Counted from the stretch's first letter, positions 49,150-59,462 are shown. The stretch: 64,000 nt of DNA from SAR86 cluster bacterium (GCA_028140145.1 JAOIOC010000003.1:1-64000); one strand, 5' to 3'. Notes: generated by a model not told the origin, from the letters alone. Numbers and translations are program-made.

Positions 49150-50085
49150 ATGAAAATAGCTTTTGCTGGAACTCCAGAAATTGCCGCTACAATTCTTCAA
49201 TCTATTATTGATAAAAAAGATCATCAAGTTGTATGCGTTATAACGTCAGTTGATAAACCTTCAGGCAGAGGCAGAAAATTAAAGCCTTCGCCAGTAAAAA
49301 AAATTTCCTTAGAGAATAACTTAACTTTGATGCAGCCTGATTCACCTAAATCTGAGGAATTTATCGATGAGTTTAAAAATTATCAATGCGATGTTCTTTT
49401 AGTGGTGGCTTATGGTCATATTTTGACAGAGGAATTATTGGAAACACCTCAGTACGGCAGCGTAAATATCCATGCATCTCTTTTACCAAAATACAGGGGA
49501 GCTGCTCCAATACAAAGAGCTATTCTGAATGGTGATAAAAAAAGTGGACTGACTTTTATGAAGATGACGAAAGGACTTGATTCGGGACCTATGTCTAAAC
49601 GGTTTGAAATTAAGATAGAAAAAGACGACACCACTGCTGATTTAACATCGAAGATGGCTTCTTTAGCGGCAAAAGAAGTTAATAAATTTTGTTCTGATTG
49701 GCCAAATTTAATTGATAGTTTGGAAGAACAAAATGAAACAGATGCGTCTTATTGTCCGAAGATTACAAGAAATGATGCGGTGATTGAATGGTCTGATAAG
49801 GCCAAAAAAATCAGTAAGACTATTAACGCAATGTACCCTAACCCAATAATATCTATCGACATTAACGGTATAGGGATTAACCTCTGCAAATCAAAGGTCA
49901 ATAAAAAGTTAATTGGCGACCCTGGAGAAATTATTGAATTTAATAAAAATATTCTTGCGATAGGTTGTGGAGATTTTGCAGTGGAAGTTACTGAACTTTG
50001 TAGGACAGGAAAAAATAAACTTTCCATTAAAGATTTTTATAATGGGGCTCAAAAACTTTTGAAAGAAGGCGATATTATTTCTTGA
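49150..50085 (+). CDS. fmt: Methionyl-tRNA formyltransferase
   Basis: IAFAGTPEIAA, VNIHASLLPKYRGAAPIQ. Confidence 0.97.
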   Translation: MKIAFAGTPEIAATILQSIIDKKDHQVVCVITSVDKPSGRGRKLKPSPVKKISLENNLTLMQPDSPKSEEFIDEFKNYQCDVLLVVAYGHILTEELLETPQYGSVNIHASLLPKYRGAAPIQRAILNGDKKSGLTFMKMTKGLDSGPMSKRFEIKIEKDDTTADLTSKMASLAAKEVNKFCSDWPNLIDSLEEQNETDASYCPKITRNDAVIEWSDKAKKISKTINAMYPNPIISIDINGIGINLCKSKVNKKLIGDPGEIIEFNKNILAIGCGDFAVEVTELCRTGKNKLSIKDFYNGAQKLLKEGDIIS

Positions 50086-50133
50086 ATATTAGGTGTATAA
50101 ATATCAATAAAGTTATAGTTAGAAAGAAATAAA

Positions 50134-51492
50134 TTGGAAATTTTAATTCTCGGAGCTGGCCAAGTTGGCACTGAATTATCTGAGCTCCTTACAAATGATG
50201 GTCATAACATTACCATTGTTGATACAGATGCTGATCGACTTCAAAAAGCCTCCTCTCACATAGACTTAAAAACTGTGGAGGGCAATGCTTCCTATCCTAA
50301 AGTTTTAGAGCAAGCCGATATTAAAAATATAGATGTTGCTGTTGCGATGATGGAATCTGATGAGGTGAATATTATTGCCTGTCAGATGATAAAACTCCTC
50401 AATAAGGATACGAAAACAATGGCAAGAATTCGTACCTACGAATATTTAAAAGGTAAGGGGAAACAAATCGTCGAGGGAGAACAAGGTATAGACGTCATTA
50501 TTAGCCCGGAAGAATTGATAACTGCGCAAATTTGTAGGCTTATTGAAAATCCTGGAGCTACTCAGATTATGGATTTTGCCAACGGTAAGGTATCCATGGT
50601 TTCAGTGAAAGCTAAAGAAGGCGCCCCAATAACAGGTCACAAAGTAGCAGAGCTTAGACAGCATATTCCCAAGGTTGATACTAGAATTGCAGCAATTTAT
50701 AGAGAGGACAAAGTTATAGCTCCAAAAGGAGATGACATAGTTGAAACAGGAGACGAGGTGTTCTTCATAACAGAATCAAGAGATATAAAGAAAGTTATAT
50801 CTGAGCTTCGAATGAAAGAAATAGCTTCGAAAACAATCATGATTGCTGGAGGAGGAAGAATAGGAAGAAGACTTGCAGAATCTTTGGAAGGAAAATTTGA
50901 TCTTAAGATAATTGAACTCAATAAAGATAGGTGCATTTATTTGTCAGAAAAACTAGGTTCCTCTTTAGTTTTGAATGGCGATTCATCAGATAGTGCTCTT
51001 CTAGAGGAGGAAAATATTGAAAAAACTGATTTCTTTTGCTCTGTTACTAATGATGATGAAGCGAATGTGATGTCTTCTATGTTGGCTAAAAAGATGGGTG
51101 CTAAAAAATCACTATCCTTGGTTAATAAAAATGCATACTTAGATCTAATATCGAAGGAACAAATAGATATCACCATTAATCCCTCAGAAATAACGATCGG
51201 ATCGATTTTAGAAAATTTGTCTGATGAATCGCAATTGAAAACATATTCTTTTAAAAGAAAAGGCGAAGCAGTTGAGCTAATTGCAACATCAAGAAATGGC
51301 TACCCAGGAGTTGTAGGAAAACAAATTGATCAGATAGAACTTCCTAAAGGATGTGTAATTGGGGCTATTTTCTCTGAAAATGCAATCAAAATCGCTCATC
51401 ATGATACTAAAATCAATGAAAACGATCATCTGATTACTTTTATAGCTGATAAAAAGAATCTTGAAGAAGTAACAGACATAATTTGTTCATAA
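50134..51492 (+). CDS. trkA: Trk potassium uptake protein TrkA (TTG start)
   Basis: ILGAGQVGTELSELL; second GGGRIGRRLAESL; duplicated RCK-N/RCK-C. Confidence 0.95.
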   Translation: MEILILGAGQVGTELSELLTNDGHNITIVDTDADRLQKASSHIDLKTVEGNASYPKVLEQADIKNIDVAVAMMESDEVNIIACQMIKLLNKDTKTMARIRTYEYLKGKGKQIVEGEQGIDVIISPEELITAQICRLIENPGATQIMDFANGKVSMVSVKAKEGAPITGHKVAELRQHIPKVDTRIAAIYREDKVIAPKGDDIVETGDEVFFITESRDIKKVISELRMKEIASKTIMIAGGGRIGRRLAESLEGKFDLKIIELNKDRCIYLSEKLGSSLVLNGDSSDSALLEEENIEKTDFFCSVTNDDEANVMSSMLAKKMGAKKSLSLVNKNAYLDLISKEQIDITINPSEITIGSILENLSDESQLKTYSFKRKGEAVELIATSRNGYPGVVGKQIDQIELPKGCVIGAIFSENAIKIAHHDTKINENDHLITFIADKKNLEEVTDIICS

Positions 51493-51502
51493 ATAGAATT
51501 TA

Positions 51503-52954
51503 ATGAAAGTTAGACCCATTTTAAACCTTTTAGGCATAGGTTTAGTGTATTTTTCGTTTTTTCAGCTGCTTCCAATAGCGATATCCTTCATTTACGAAGA
51601 AAATAATTTCACTGATTATTCTGGAGCCTTTTTTATAACTCTTATTACAGGAATAGCGTTTTGGGTAGCTACTTATAAAGAAAAACAAGAAACAATTCGA
51701 ATAAAAGAAGGATTCATCCTAACTGTTGCCTTTTGGGTCTTATTCACCGTTTTTGCATCTTTACCTTTCCTTTTGAGCTCAACACACGATTTCTCTATCG
51801 TAGATGCCTATTTTGAAACAACATCAGCCCTTACAACCACTGGATCTACAATATTGGTTGGCCTGGAATCGTATAGTAAGTCCTTACTATTCTATAGAGC
51901 CCTATTACAATGGCTTGGGGGAATGGGAATAATTGTATTAGCAGTTGCAATCTTTCCACTTCTGGGAGTTGGAGGTATGCAATTATATAAAAATGAGGGC
52001 TCTGGGGTGATGGGAGACAATAAATTGAGGCCCAAAATTGCGGAAACAGCTAAATCCTTGTGGTTTATATACCTAATTTTGACTCTAAGCTGTTGTTTTT
52101 GTTACTTTTTTTCAGGTATGAACCTCTTTGATGCTGTGACTCACTCATTTACAACGGTAGCCATTGGTGGATTTTCAAATTATGACGAAAGTTTTGCCTA
52201 CTTTGATAGCAATGCAATCTACTTAGTCTCTATAATATTTATGTTTCTTTCTGGTGCCAATTTTTCCCTTCATTTCCTTGCCTATACAAAGTTAAACCCT
52301 AAGTATTACTTTCAAGATTCAGAATTTAAGTTTTATGGCACCGTTATTCTTTCTGCTTTTCTTTTAATAACTGTTGCAATGATTTTTTACGGATCAGCTA
52401 ATAACTTTGACTTAATTGTTACTACCGCTTTTCAAACAGTTTCTTTTGCAACCACAACAGGTTACGTAAATTCAGATTACTATCTATGGCCTTCTTTTAT
52501 TCCTTTTATGCTTTTGATGCTAGGAGCAATCGGAGCTTGTGCTGGCTCTACGGGAGGCGGCATAAAGATGATTAGAGTTTTAGTTCTCTACAAACAAGGT
52601 GGAAGAGAACTTAAAAAATTGACCCATCCACAATCGGTTGTTCCAGTAAAAATTGGTGGGAAAATTCTTCAGCCAGAAATCGCGGAATCGGTTTGGGGTT
52701 TCTTTTCTGTGTACATGTTGGCGTATGTTTTTCTTACAACGTTTATGCTCTTGTACGGCTCAGATTTCATTACTGCATTTTCTGCAGTTGGTGCATCAAT
52801 TAATAATTTAGGTCCTGGACTGGGCGATGTTTCTCAAAACTATAGCTCTTTGAATGATATCTCTAAAATAACTTTATCATTTTCTATGATACTAGGAAGA
52901 TTAGAAATTTATACGCTTCTTGTCTTACTAACTCCCTTCTTTTGGAAAAGTTAA
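51503..52954 (+). CDS. trkH: Trk potassium transporter TrkH
   Basis: TSALTTTGSTI, GGMGIIVLAVAIFPLLGVGGMQL, ACAGSTGGGIKMIR. Confidence 0.95.
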   Translation: MKVRPILNLLGIGLVYFSFFQLLPIAISFIYEENNFTDYSGAFFITLITGIAFWVATYKEKQETIRIKEGFILTVAFWVLFTVFASLPFLLSSTHDFSIVDAYFETTSALTTTGSTILVGLESYSKSLLFYRALLQWLGGMGIIVLAVAIFPLLGVGGMQLYKNEGSGVMGDNKLRPKIAETAKSLWFIYLILTLSCCFCYFFSGMNLFDAVTHSFTTVAIGGFSNYDESFAYFDSNAIYLVSIIFMFLSGANFSLHFLAYTKLNPKYYFQDSEFKFYGTVILSAFLLITVAMIFYGSANNFDLIVTTAFQTVSFATTTGYVNSDYYLWPSFIPFMLLMLGAIGACAGSTGGGIKMIRVLVLYKQGGRELKKLTHPQSVVPVKIGGKILQPEIAESVWGFFSVYMLAYVFLTTFMLLYGSDFITAFSAVGASINNLGPGLGDVSQNYSSLNDISKITLSFSMILGRLEIYTLLVLLTPFFWKS

Positions 52955-52972
52955 GTAAGTACTTACTATCAT

Positions 52973-53836
52973 TCAAACGTAATCAATGTATCCCTTAAAT
53001 CTTTTATACTCCCATGCATATTGTTCAGGAGAAGCAAGAATATCGTCTTCCAGAACTTTATTCATTGACTCAAGGGACTTAGTTAGATCATCGGAAAAAA
53101 ATTTCTCCCCTACTTCTCTTATATTGATTTGATATCCATCTTTGCCAAGCGTACAACTGCAATAAATTACATTACAGTTAGTCCTTTTAGCGATATTTGA
53201 AATCAAAGAATTGGTGAAGCAAGCTTTGCCAAAAAAATTAGCCGTATGTCGATTTTTGTTTTTCGGGACCTGATCGACTGCCATTGCTATCGTTCCTTTG
53301 TTGTTGATGTGTTCGAGCAAAAGTTTGGTACTTTTAAAGCCTATCCCAACCATCCTTGCTCCGTAATTTTGTCTTCCACTTTTTACAAGATTATTAATAA
53401 TTTTATTTTTTACTTTTGTAAACGGAATAATAAGATTTTCTGATTTTGATGACATCCATGAAATTAATAATTCCATATTGCCAATATGGCTTGAGATGAT
53501 TATCAAGCCTTTGTCTTCACCTAATAATGAATCAAATTTACTTTCATTATTAACTCTAGAAATCAGAGGGTATATTTTTCTAGAGAAATCCCTTGAATTT
53601 GACCAAACATAAATAGCTTCGATTAAAGATAAAGATGTTTGTCTGACGCTACGTCTAGATAAATCCTCAATCTCTTCTTTAGTTTTGCTTTTAAAGACAT
53701 GTTTGAGATTAGTTGAGCTAGTTTTAAGGCTTTTAGAGTTAGAAAAAACCATCAAAAAGCCTAAAATCCATCCAAAAGCTTGAAAAGCTCTAAAAGGGAC
53801 AATTTTAGCCAAAAAAAACAGTATTTTTATGAACAT
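52973..53836 (-). CDS. LpxL/HtrB-like lysophospholipid acyltransferase
   Basis: IIISSHIGNMELL (HxxxxE), AMAVDQVPKN. Confidence 0.88.
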   Translation of the reverse strand: MFIKILFFLAKIVPFRAFQAFGWILGFLMVFSNSKSLKTSSTNLKHVFKSKTKEEIEDLSRRSVRQTSLSLIEAIYVWSNSRDFSRKIYPLISRVNNESKFDSLLGEDKGLIIISSHIGNMELLISWMSSKSENLIIPFTKVKNKIINNLVKSGRQNYGARMVGIGFKSTKLLLEHINNKGTIAMAVDQVPKNKNRHTANFFGKACFTNSLISNIAKRTNCNVIYCSCTLGKDGYQINIREVGEKFFSDDLTKSLESMNKVLEDDILASPEQYAWEYKRFKGYIDYV

Positions 53837-53919
53837 TTCAGTCCATTATATTCAACATTCAAGTAGAATTAGTAAGAAATCAGTCTATTTTATTGAATCT
53901 AATCCAAATCATCGTATAA

Positions 53920-55275
53920 ATGTCAGCTAAATCAATGGATGAATTAGTCTCTTTATGCAAGAGGAGAGGATTTATTTTTCAATCAAGTGAAATCTATGGT
54001 GGCTTGCAAGGCACGTATGACTTTGGTCCGCTTGGAGTTGAATTAAAAAATAATTTAAAGAGCGCATGGTGGAAATCCATGGTTTATGAAAGAGATGATG
54101 TTGAAGGTTTGGATGCTTCCATCCTAACAAATCAACTTGTATTAAATTATTCCGGTCATGAAGATACTTTTACAGATCCTTTGGTTGACTGTAGAAGTTG
54201 TAAGTCAAGATGGAGAGCAGATCAAATTGAAGATACTTGTCCAAATTGTGGCAGCAAAGACTTGACTGACCCCAGACCTTTTAACTTGATGTTCAAAACA
54301 AACGTGGGTCCTCTTGAAGATGACGGATCCATTGCGTATCTCAGACCAGAAACTGCGCAACAGATTTTTACAAACTTTAAGAATATAGTTGATTCAACAT
54401 CAAGAGCTTTACCTTTTGGTATTGCGCAAATTGGAAAAGCTTTTCGGAATGAAATAACTCCAAGAAATTTTATTTTTAGGGTTCGTGAATTTGAACAAAT
54501 GGAATTGGAATTTTTTGTACAGCCAGGAGAAGATAATCTCTGGCACGACAAATGGATTGAGGAAAGATCAAAGTGGTGGGAGAGTCAGGGAGTCTCCAAG
54601 AAGAAAATTAGATTTTTAGAAGTGCCTAAAGATGAACTATCTCATTATTCAAAACGTACTGTAGATTTAATGTATGAATTCCCTCACGGCGAGGAAGAAT
54701 TGGAGGGCATAGCAAATAGAACTGATTTTGATTTAGGCTCACATTCCAAAAATCAAGATCAACTAAATATACAAAGCAAGATAAGAGAAAATTCGGATTC
54801 AAACTCAAGATTGGCGATACAGGATAAAGATTCAAATGAATGGATTGTTCCATTTGTTATAGAGCCATCTGCCGGTGTCGAAAGAGGAGTGTTGGCTATT
54901 TTGAATGAAGCTTACAAAGTTGAGAAATTAGAAGACGGAAAAGAAAGAATAGTTCTAGCTCTTAAAGCTCATCTCAGTCCAATAAAGGCCGCAGTAATTC
55001 CTCTGAAAAAAAATAATGAAGATCTCGTGAACTTAGCTAAAAATGTAAAAGACGAACTTCAATCTTTAGGTAAGGGCAGAGTTCTCTTGGAAAATACAGG
55101 AAATATCGGAAAGAGTTATAGGAAGCATGATGAAATAGGTACTCCAATGTGCATAACAATTGATTTTGATTCTCTTGATAAGAACACAGTTACAATAAGA
55201 GATAGAGATACTATGGAACAAAAAACTGTCCAAATACAAGACCTTACAACTTATTTCTCTAATTTTTTTAAGTAA
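53920..55275 (+). CDS. Glycine--tRNA ligase, alpha2 (homodimeric) type
   Basis: [71 protein letters not shown]; Zn-ribbon CRSCKS..CPNCGS. Confidence 0.97.
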   Translation: MSAKSMDELVSLCKRRGFIFQSSEIYGGLQGTYDFGPLGVELKNNLKSAWWKSMVYERDDVEGLDASILTNQLVLNYSGHEDTFTDPLVDCRSCKSRWRADQIEDTCPNCGSKDLTDPRPFNLMFKTNVGPLEDDGSIAYLRPETAQQIFTNFKNIVDSTSRALPFGIAQIGKAFRNEITPRNFIFRVREFEQMELEFFVQPGEDNLWHDKWIEERSKWWESQGVSKKKIRFLEVPKDELSHYSKRTVDLMYEFPHGEEELEGIANRTDFDLGSHSKNQDQLNIQSKIRENSDSNSRLAIQDKDSNEWIVPFVIEPSAGVERGVLAILNEAYKVEKLEDGKERIVLALKAHLSPIKAAVIPLKKNNEDLVNLAKNVKDELQSLGKGRVLLENTGNIGKSYRKHDEIGTPMCITIDFDSLDKNTVTIRDRDTMEQKTVQIQDLTTYFSNFFK

Positions 55276-55283
55276 AAATATTC

Positions 55284-55826
55284 TTGGATAACTCAAGTAA
55301 ATATATTGTTTTAGATCGTGATGGTGTCATCAATGTTGATCTATTTGACTATGTAAGAGATCCAAAGGAATTTGAATTTGAACATAAAAGCGTTCAAGCA
55401 ATAAAAAAATTATCAGATAAAAATGTAAAAATTGTTGTTCTTACAAATCAAGCCTGCGTTTCACAAAAAACGGCAACTGAAGAAATGATAAATAACGTTC
55501 ATGACCATATGAAAAATGAACTAAAAAAAATTGGGGCTGAGATTGAGCTAATTCTATTTTGTCCGCATGCAAATGAAGACAATTGTGAATGTAGAAAACC
55601 CAAAACAGGTTTGTTAGAAAAAGCTGAAGCTAAGCTTGGAATTTCACTCAAGGATTGTTTTTTTATTGGTGACAAAGAATCTGATTTACTTGCTGCAAAA
55701 AAGCATGGATGTCGTCCTGTCTTGGTTCTTACCGGTTATGGAATGCATACCATTAGAACAGCTGAAAGTTTGATGGGTGTAAAAATTTATGAGAATTTAT
55801 TCGAAGCAATAGAGAATAACTTTTGA
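55284..55826 (+). CDS. gmhB: D-glycero-beta-D-manno-heptose 1,7-bisphosphate 7-phosphatase (TTG start)
   Basis: IVLDRDGVIN, LTNQACV, CxH..CECRKPKTGLLEKA, FFIGDKESDLLAA. Confidence 0.94.
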   Translation: MDNSSKYIVLDRDGVINVDLFDYVRDPKEFEFEHKSVQAIKKLSDKNVKIVVLTNQACVSQKTATEEMINNVHDHMKNELKKIGAEIELILFCPHANEDNCECRKPKTGLLEKAEAKLGISLKDCFFIGDKESDLLAAKKHGCRPVLVLTGYGMHTIRTAESLMGVKIYENLFEAIENNF

Positions 55827-56533
55827 TGGTTTATCTTAGATCGGGTATTTTTTATTTTTTCCTTATTATTGGATTGGGATTAATTTTCATTGGCATACCT
55901 TTCCTATATTTTACTCCGTTAATAAAGCGACAAAAAATTATTTTAAGCTGGGTATGGTTAGTAAGATTCACATTGAAATATATTTGTAATGTTGAAATTG
56001 AATTTAAAGGATTCAAAGATTATCTTAATGGCAAATTTCTTTTTGTCTCTAATCACCAAAGCACATTGGAAACGTTGGTGTTACATCATGAGTTTCAACC
56101 AATGTCAGCGATTACAAAGAAAGAAAATTTGAGCGTTCCAGTTTTTGGTTTAGGTTTTAGATTGCTTGAACCTATTTACATAGAAAGAGATATGAAGCTG
56201 AGCTCTACCAAAAAAATTATAAGAGAAGGAATAAAAAAAATTGAAGCTGGATTATCTGTTTTATATTTTCCAGAAGGCACGAGGATGCCACTAGGAGAAA
56301 TAGGAAGATTTTCTAGAACTGGTATTGAAGTTGCAGCCAAAACAGATACCAGCATCATCCCGATAGTTCACAACTCAGCAGAGTGTTGGCCGCCCAGTTA
56401 CTTAATACAACCAGGAAAAGTTATTTTTTACTTAGGTGATCCAGTTGAAACATCCGGTAAAAATATAAGACAACTTACAACTGAACTTCAATCATGGATG
56501 ATTGAAAATTATCATCTAACGTCCAAGTCTTAA
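55823..56533 (+). CDS. plsC: 1-acyl-sn-glycerol-3-phosphate acyltransferase
   Basis: VSNHQSTLETL, YFPEGTRMPLGEIGRFSRTG. Confidence 0.94.
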   Translation: MMVYLRSGIFYFFLIIGLGLIFIGIPFLYFTPLIKRQKIILSWVWLVRFTLKYICNVEIEFKGFKDYLNGKFLFVSNHQSTLETLVLHHEFQPMSAITKKENLSVPVFGLGFRLLEPIYIERDMKLSSTKKIIREGIKKIEAGLSVLYFPEGTRMPLGEIGRFSRTGIEVAAKTDTSIIPIVHNSAECWPPSYLIQPGKVIFYLGDPVETSGKNIRQLTTELQSWMIENYHLTSKS

Positions 56534-56647
56534 AAATATCTTTAAAAAAAAGTTCTCAAACCTTAAATTCATAAAAAACTCCCTTTTTTGCTACTTTTTG
56601 CTAAATTTATGACTTAAATAGTGTAAAAGTGCCATTTTGGGGGAAAT

Positions 56648-57082
56648 ATGCTGAAAAAACTGTTTAGTCAGGCTACAAATGACAAAATTCACTGGACAAC
56701 ACTCATAAGTGAGAAAATCCTTTTAGCGCTTATCGGAATTGCTACATGCATCGCAGCAGCCCTTTATTTATGGGAAATGTTCATTGATAGACGCATTGAA
56801 CTGTCGGATTTATTCTTATTATTCATCTATGCTGAAATTTTAGGCATGGTGGGGTCTTTTTACAGTACGAATAGAATTCCAGTAACTTTGCCAATAATTA
56901 TCGCTATAACGGCTATTTGCAGATTAATTGTTATGCAGAATAAAGAAATGGAAGCTACATTAATTGTTGGTGAAGCTGCAGCAGTTCTTATTCTGGCTGG
57001 CGCTGCATACATGATGAGCCTAAAAGATAAGATAAGTTTAGAAAAATTAAAAAACCAAAACAATGATGATATCCAAAGCTAA
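56648..57082 (+). CDS. PsiE-like membrane protein
   Basis: Four TMs; LLFIYAEILGMVGSFY, IAITAICRLIV. Confidence 0.75.
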   Translation: MLKKLFSQATNDKIHWTTLISEKILLALIGIATCIAAALYLWEMFIDRRIELSDLFLLFIYAEILGMVGSFYSTNRIPVTLPIIIAITAICRLIVMQNKEMEATLIVGEAAAVLILAGAAYMMSLKDKISLEKLKNQNNDDIQS

Positions 57083-57393
57083 TGTTTTTTTAGTGGCTTT
57101 TCAGATTCTTCGAACCAACCGTCTATAATTTCATTGTTCTCATCTATCCATCTTTCGATTTGAAGGATGACGAAATCTTGCCCAGAAATTAAATCAAAAT
57201 TCTCTTGCGGCATTGATTCCTTTTCTCTCTCAAGAAGCTCTTTCAAAGTAATTAGATTTTCCGTTTGTTTTTGATATTCCAAAAGAGTAGGATTTTTTTT
57301 ATCAGAAAAAGTATCTTGGATTTCATCCAATAATTGGTCCTTGAATTTTTGAATCTCTCTTATATTCAAAACTCTTTTATCTCTCTGTTCCAA
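57079..57393 (-). CDS. Hypothetical cytosolic protein
   Basis: Charged helical protein; overlaps the Coq4-like ORF by 28 nt. Confidence 0.6.
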   Translation of the reverse strand: MEQRDKRVLNIREIQKFKDQLLDEIQDTFSDKKNPTLLEYQKQTENLITLKELLEREKESMPQENFDLISGQDFVILQIERWIDENNEIIDGWFEESEKPLKKH

Positions 57394-57905
57394 GAAACTT
57401 TTTTTATTTTCCTTTCTGAATGTGTAAGAATCTTGATGTGAAATTCTTCTCTTAATTCTTTTATACTTTTATCCAGTAACTCCTCTGAAAAATAATAATT
57501 CCAACGCTTCTTCATTTTAAAGCATCTAAATAAAATCGTTGGCCACTTTCTAATCATGACTTTTAAGTAGAGAAAAAAGTACTTTGTATAACCAACTTCT
57601 TTTAAAAGAATTTCTACTTTTTCAGTAGTTTCTTTGAAATTTATTTTTCCAGAAAAATAATCTTTTAGTATTTGAAAATAGTTTCCACCAAAAAATACCC
57701 AGCAATCCAACATTGCTTCCTCTTCTAAGGTTGTATCTAATCCAAAAATTACATGAGTTGCATCATGGCAGAGAATACCCCACTTTTCTGAATCGCTAAC
57801 TTGTTCTCCAAGAACATATCTATTATTTTTTCTTAAATAACTTCTATATTCTTCTATTCCTCCTTGCAAAGAAGTATTGCAATCTTGGTTCTGAAAATTA
57901 AGCAT
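57366..57905 (-). CDS. Hypothetical protein with Coq4-like HDxxH-x11-E motif
   Basis: ILCHDATHVIFGLDTTLEEEAMLDCWVFFGGNYFQIL. Confidence 0.65.
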   Translation of the reverse strand: MLNFQNQDCNTSLQGGIEEYRSYLRKNNRYVLGEQVSDSEKWGILCHDATHVIFGLDTTLEEEAMLDCWVFFGGNYFQILKDYFSGKINFKETTEKVEILLKEVGYTKYFFLYLKVMIRKWPTILFRCFKMKKRWNYYFSEELLDKSIKELREEFHIKILTHSERKIKKVSWNREIKEF

Positions 57906-57976
57906 TTTTTTATTATAGTTTAATACTTTTCACTCATTACAAAATTTAGTTTAAATTTTTGTTTTAAACTCACCAA

Positions 57977-58186
57977 ATGAATTTAAGTATGTTCATTATT
58001 GGAAGCGCGGTTTTCATTGTCGCTTTTTCTTTTTTTAAAGTTACTGCTTTGCATAAAACTAAAAATCAGAATGAGTCTTGGTTGAAGCTTATTTCTGTTT
58101 TTTTCGTGGACCTTATTGTGCTCGTGGTGGGCACTCTTGGAGTAGGGATATTTTTTGTCTCTTTGTTCAACGCGTTTCATGGATAG
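57977..58186 (+). CDS. Small two-TM membrane protein
   Basis: Two hydrophobic stretches flanking a KTKNQNESWLK loop. Confidence 0.6.
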   Translation: MNLSMFIIGSAVFIVAFSFFKVTALHKTKNQNESWLKLISVFFVDLIVLVVGTLGVGIFFVSLFNAFHG

Positions 58187-58415
58187 GCTTTTAAGGAGTA
58201 GTTTTCTAAGCAATCTTTTTGCTTATCTAAAATATAGGTATTTCTTACAAGATATTGAATTTAATGAGGATATTTCTATGTACGAAGATTTATTTTCTAA
58301 TGGGCAGAGAGTTTTTCATGGAGTGTTATTAGATGATGAAGGAAATCTTTTAAAGGACAATCAAGAGCCTGAAAATAACTGCCTGGAAGACTTTTTACTC
58401 AAGCAAAGAAATTGA
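58179..58415 (+). CDS. Hypothetical protein coupled to the preceding gene
   Basis: Start trimmed to MDRLLRSSF; 8-nt overlap with preceding stop. Confidence 0.55.
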   Translation: MDRLLRSSFLSNLFAYLKYRYFLQDIEFNEDISMYEDLFSNGQRVFHGVLLDDEGNLLKDNQEPENNCLEDFLLKQRN

Positions 58416-58417
58416 AG

Positions 58418-59437
58418 TTAGGATCTTGAAGATCCTATAGCGACTGGTCTGATTGGTGAGGCCGCGCTACCCTTCGTTTTTAGTGGGAGAATCATCACGC
58501 ATGAAAGATCAACGGAATCCTTAGCAAGTAAATCAAGCTTTAAGTTTTCTATAGTGTGAATGCCAACCTGAGTTAAGAAATAATAGTGTGCCGGTAAAAC
58601 AACGCCATCAGGATTTTGAGACACCTCTTTACCCATTTCGCTTGGATCACCAAAGGCATCTACCCCCCAATTATCTACACCTACTCCTACAACTTTTTTA
58701 TCAGCTAAAAACTTTGCGGCATTAAAAGATATTCCCGGTGCCTTAGAATAATAAATTTTATTTTCGTCTGGATCCTCATATTGATCACTCCATCCAGTGT
58801 AAATAAGGACAACATCACCAGGCAAAATTCCTCTTTTTTTCAGCGATGATTTTTTTAAAGTTTCCTCAATATGTTTTACGGTTACGTATTCACCAGCTCT
58901 CATAGATCTTCCACCAAATGAATGTTTTCTAACGTCTAGCAAAACAGCCGTCGTGATGATAGGAGGAACTGTTTCAATTCCTAATTTTTGCAATGGAGAT
59001 TCTGGAAATGGTTTAACTTCTTTAGCAGTTAAACCTTTGAAGTATCGAACACCAGAAAGATCCAACTCGCCTTTTCCATCCCAAAATTTATCTGAATGTC
59101 CAAAGTGTCCAAGAGCATCAATTTGGGTTCCTTGATTTCCGTCATTCACGTTTTCATTGAGTACGTCCATCGTATAAATGTGATTAGATTTTTCGAAACC
59201 CAGTTCAGGTAAAAATTTTGGTTTGTACTCACCTGCAAATGGAGACAAGGGCATTGTTGAGGTTCTTTCGTATGAAAGCTCATAAACCTTTACATTATTC
59301 TTAGACATCTCCGTTGCACATCTCGCCCAAGTTTCTGAACCGAGTAAGTTTGTCATTCCTCTCTCTGAAGAAAAATCTGAAGCAAAAAGAAAACTTGATG
59401 AACTTAAAAATAATATAAAAATGATCTTGATCATCAA
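58418..59437 (-). CDS. Secreted cyclase family protein, paralog of 12857..13798
   Basis: GTQIDALGHFG, GDVVLIYTGWSDQY, APGISFNAAKFLADKKVVGVGVDNWGVD; signal peptide. Confidence 0.88.
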   Translation of the reverse strand: MMIKIIFILFLSSSSFLFASDFSSERGMTNLLGSETWARCATEMSKNNVKVYELSYERTSTMPLSPFAGEYKPKFLPELGFEKSNHIYTMDVLNENVNDGNQGTQIDALGHFGHSDKFWDGKGELDLSGVRYFKGLTAKEVKPFPESPLQKLGIETVPPIITTAVLLDVRKHSFGGRSMRAGEYVTVKHIEETLKKSSLKKRGILPGDVVLIYTGWSDQYEDPDENKIYYSKAPGISFNAAKFLADKKVVGVGVDNWGVDAFGDPSEMGKEVSQNPDGVVLPAHYYFLTQVGIHTIENLKLDLLAKDSVDLSCVMILPLKTKGSAASPIRPVAIGSSRS

Positions 59438-59462
59438 AGAATTATAAATGAATTAAATTTAA

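Noticed and set aside
52954-52967. 14-bp palindrome AGTAAGTACTTACT between trkH and the acyltransferase
   Set aside because: No loop and no T tract, AT-rich; insufficient to call a terminator or operator.
54222-54551. 109-aa minus-strand ORF
   Set aside because: Antisense to glycyl-tRNA synthetase; no independent support.
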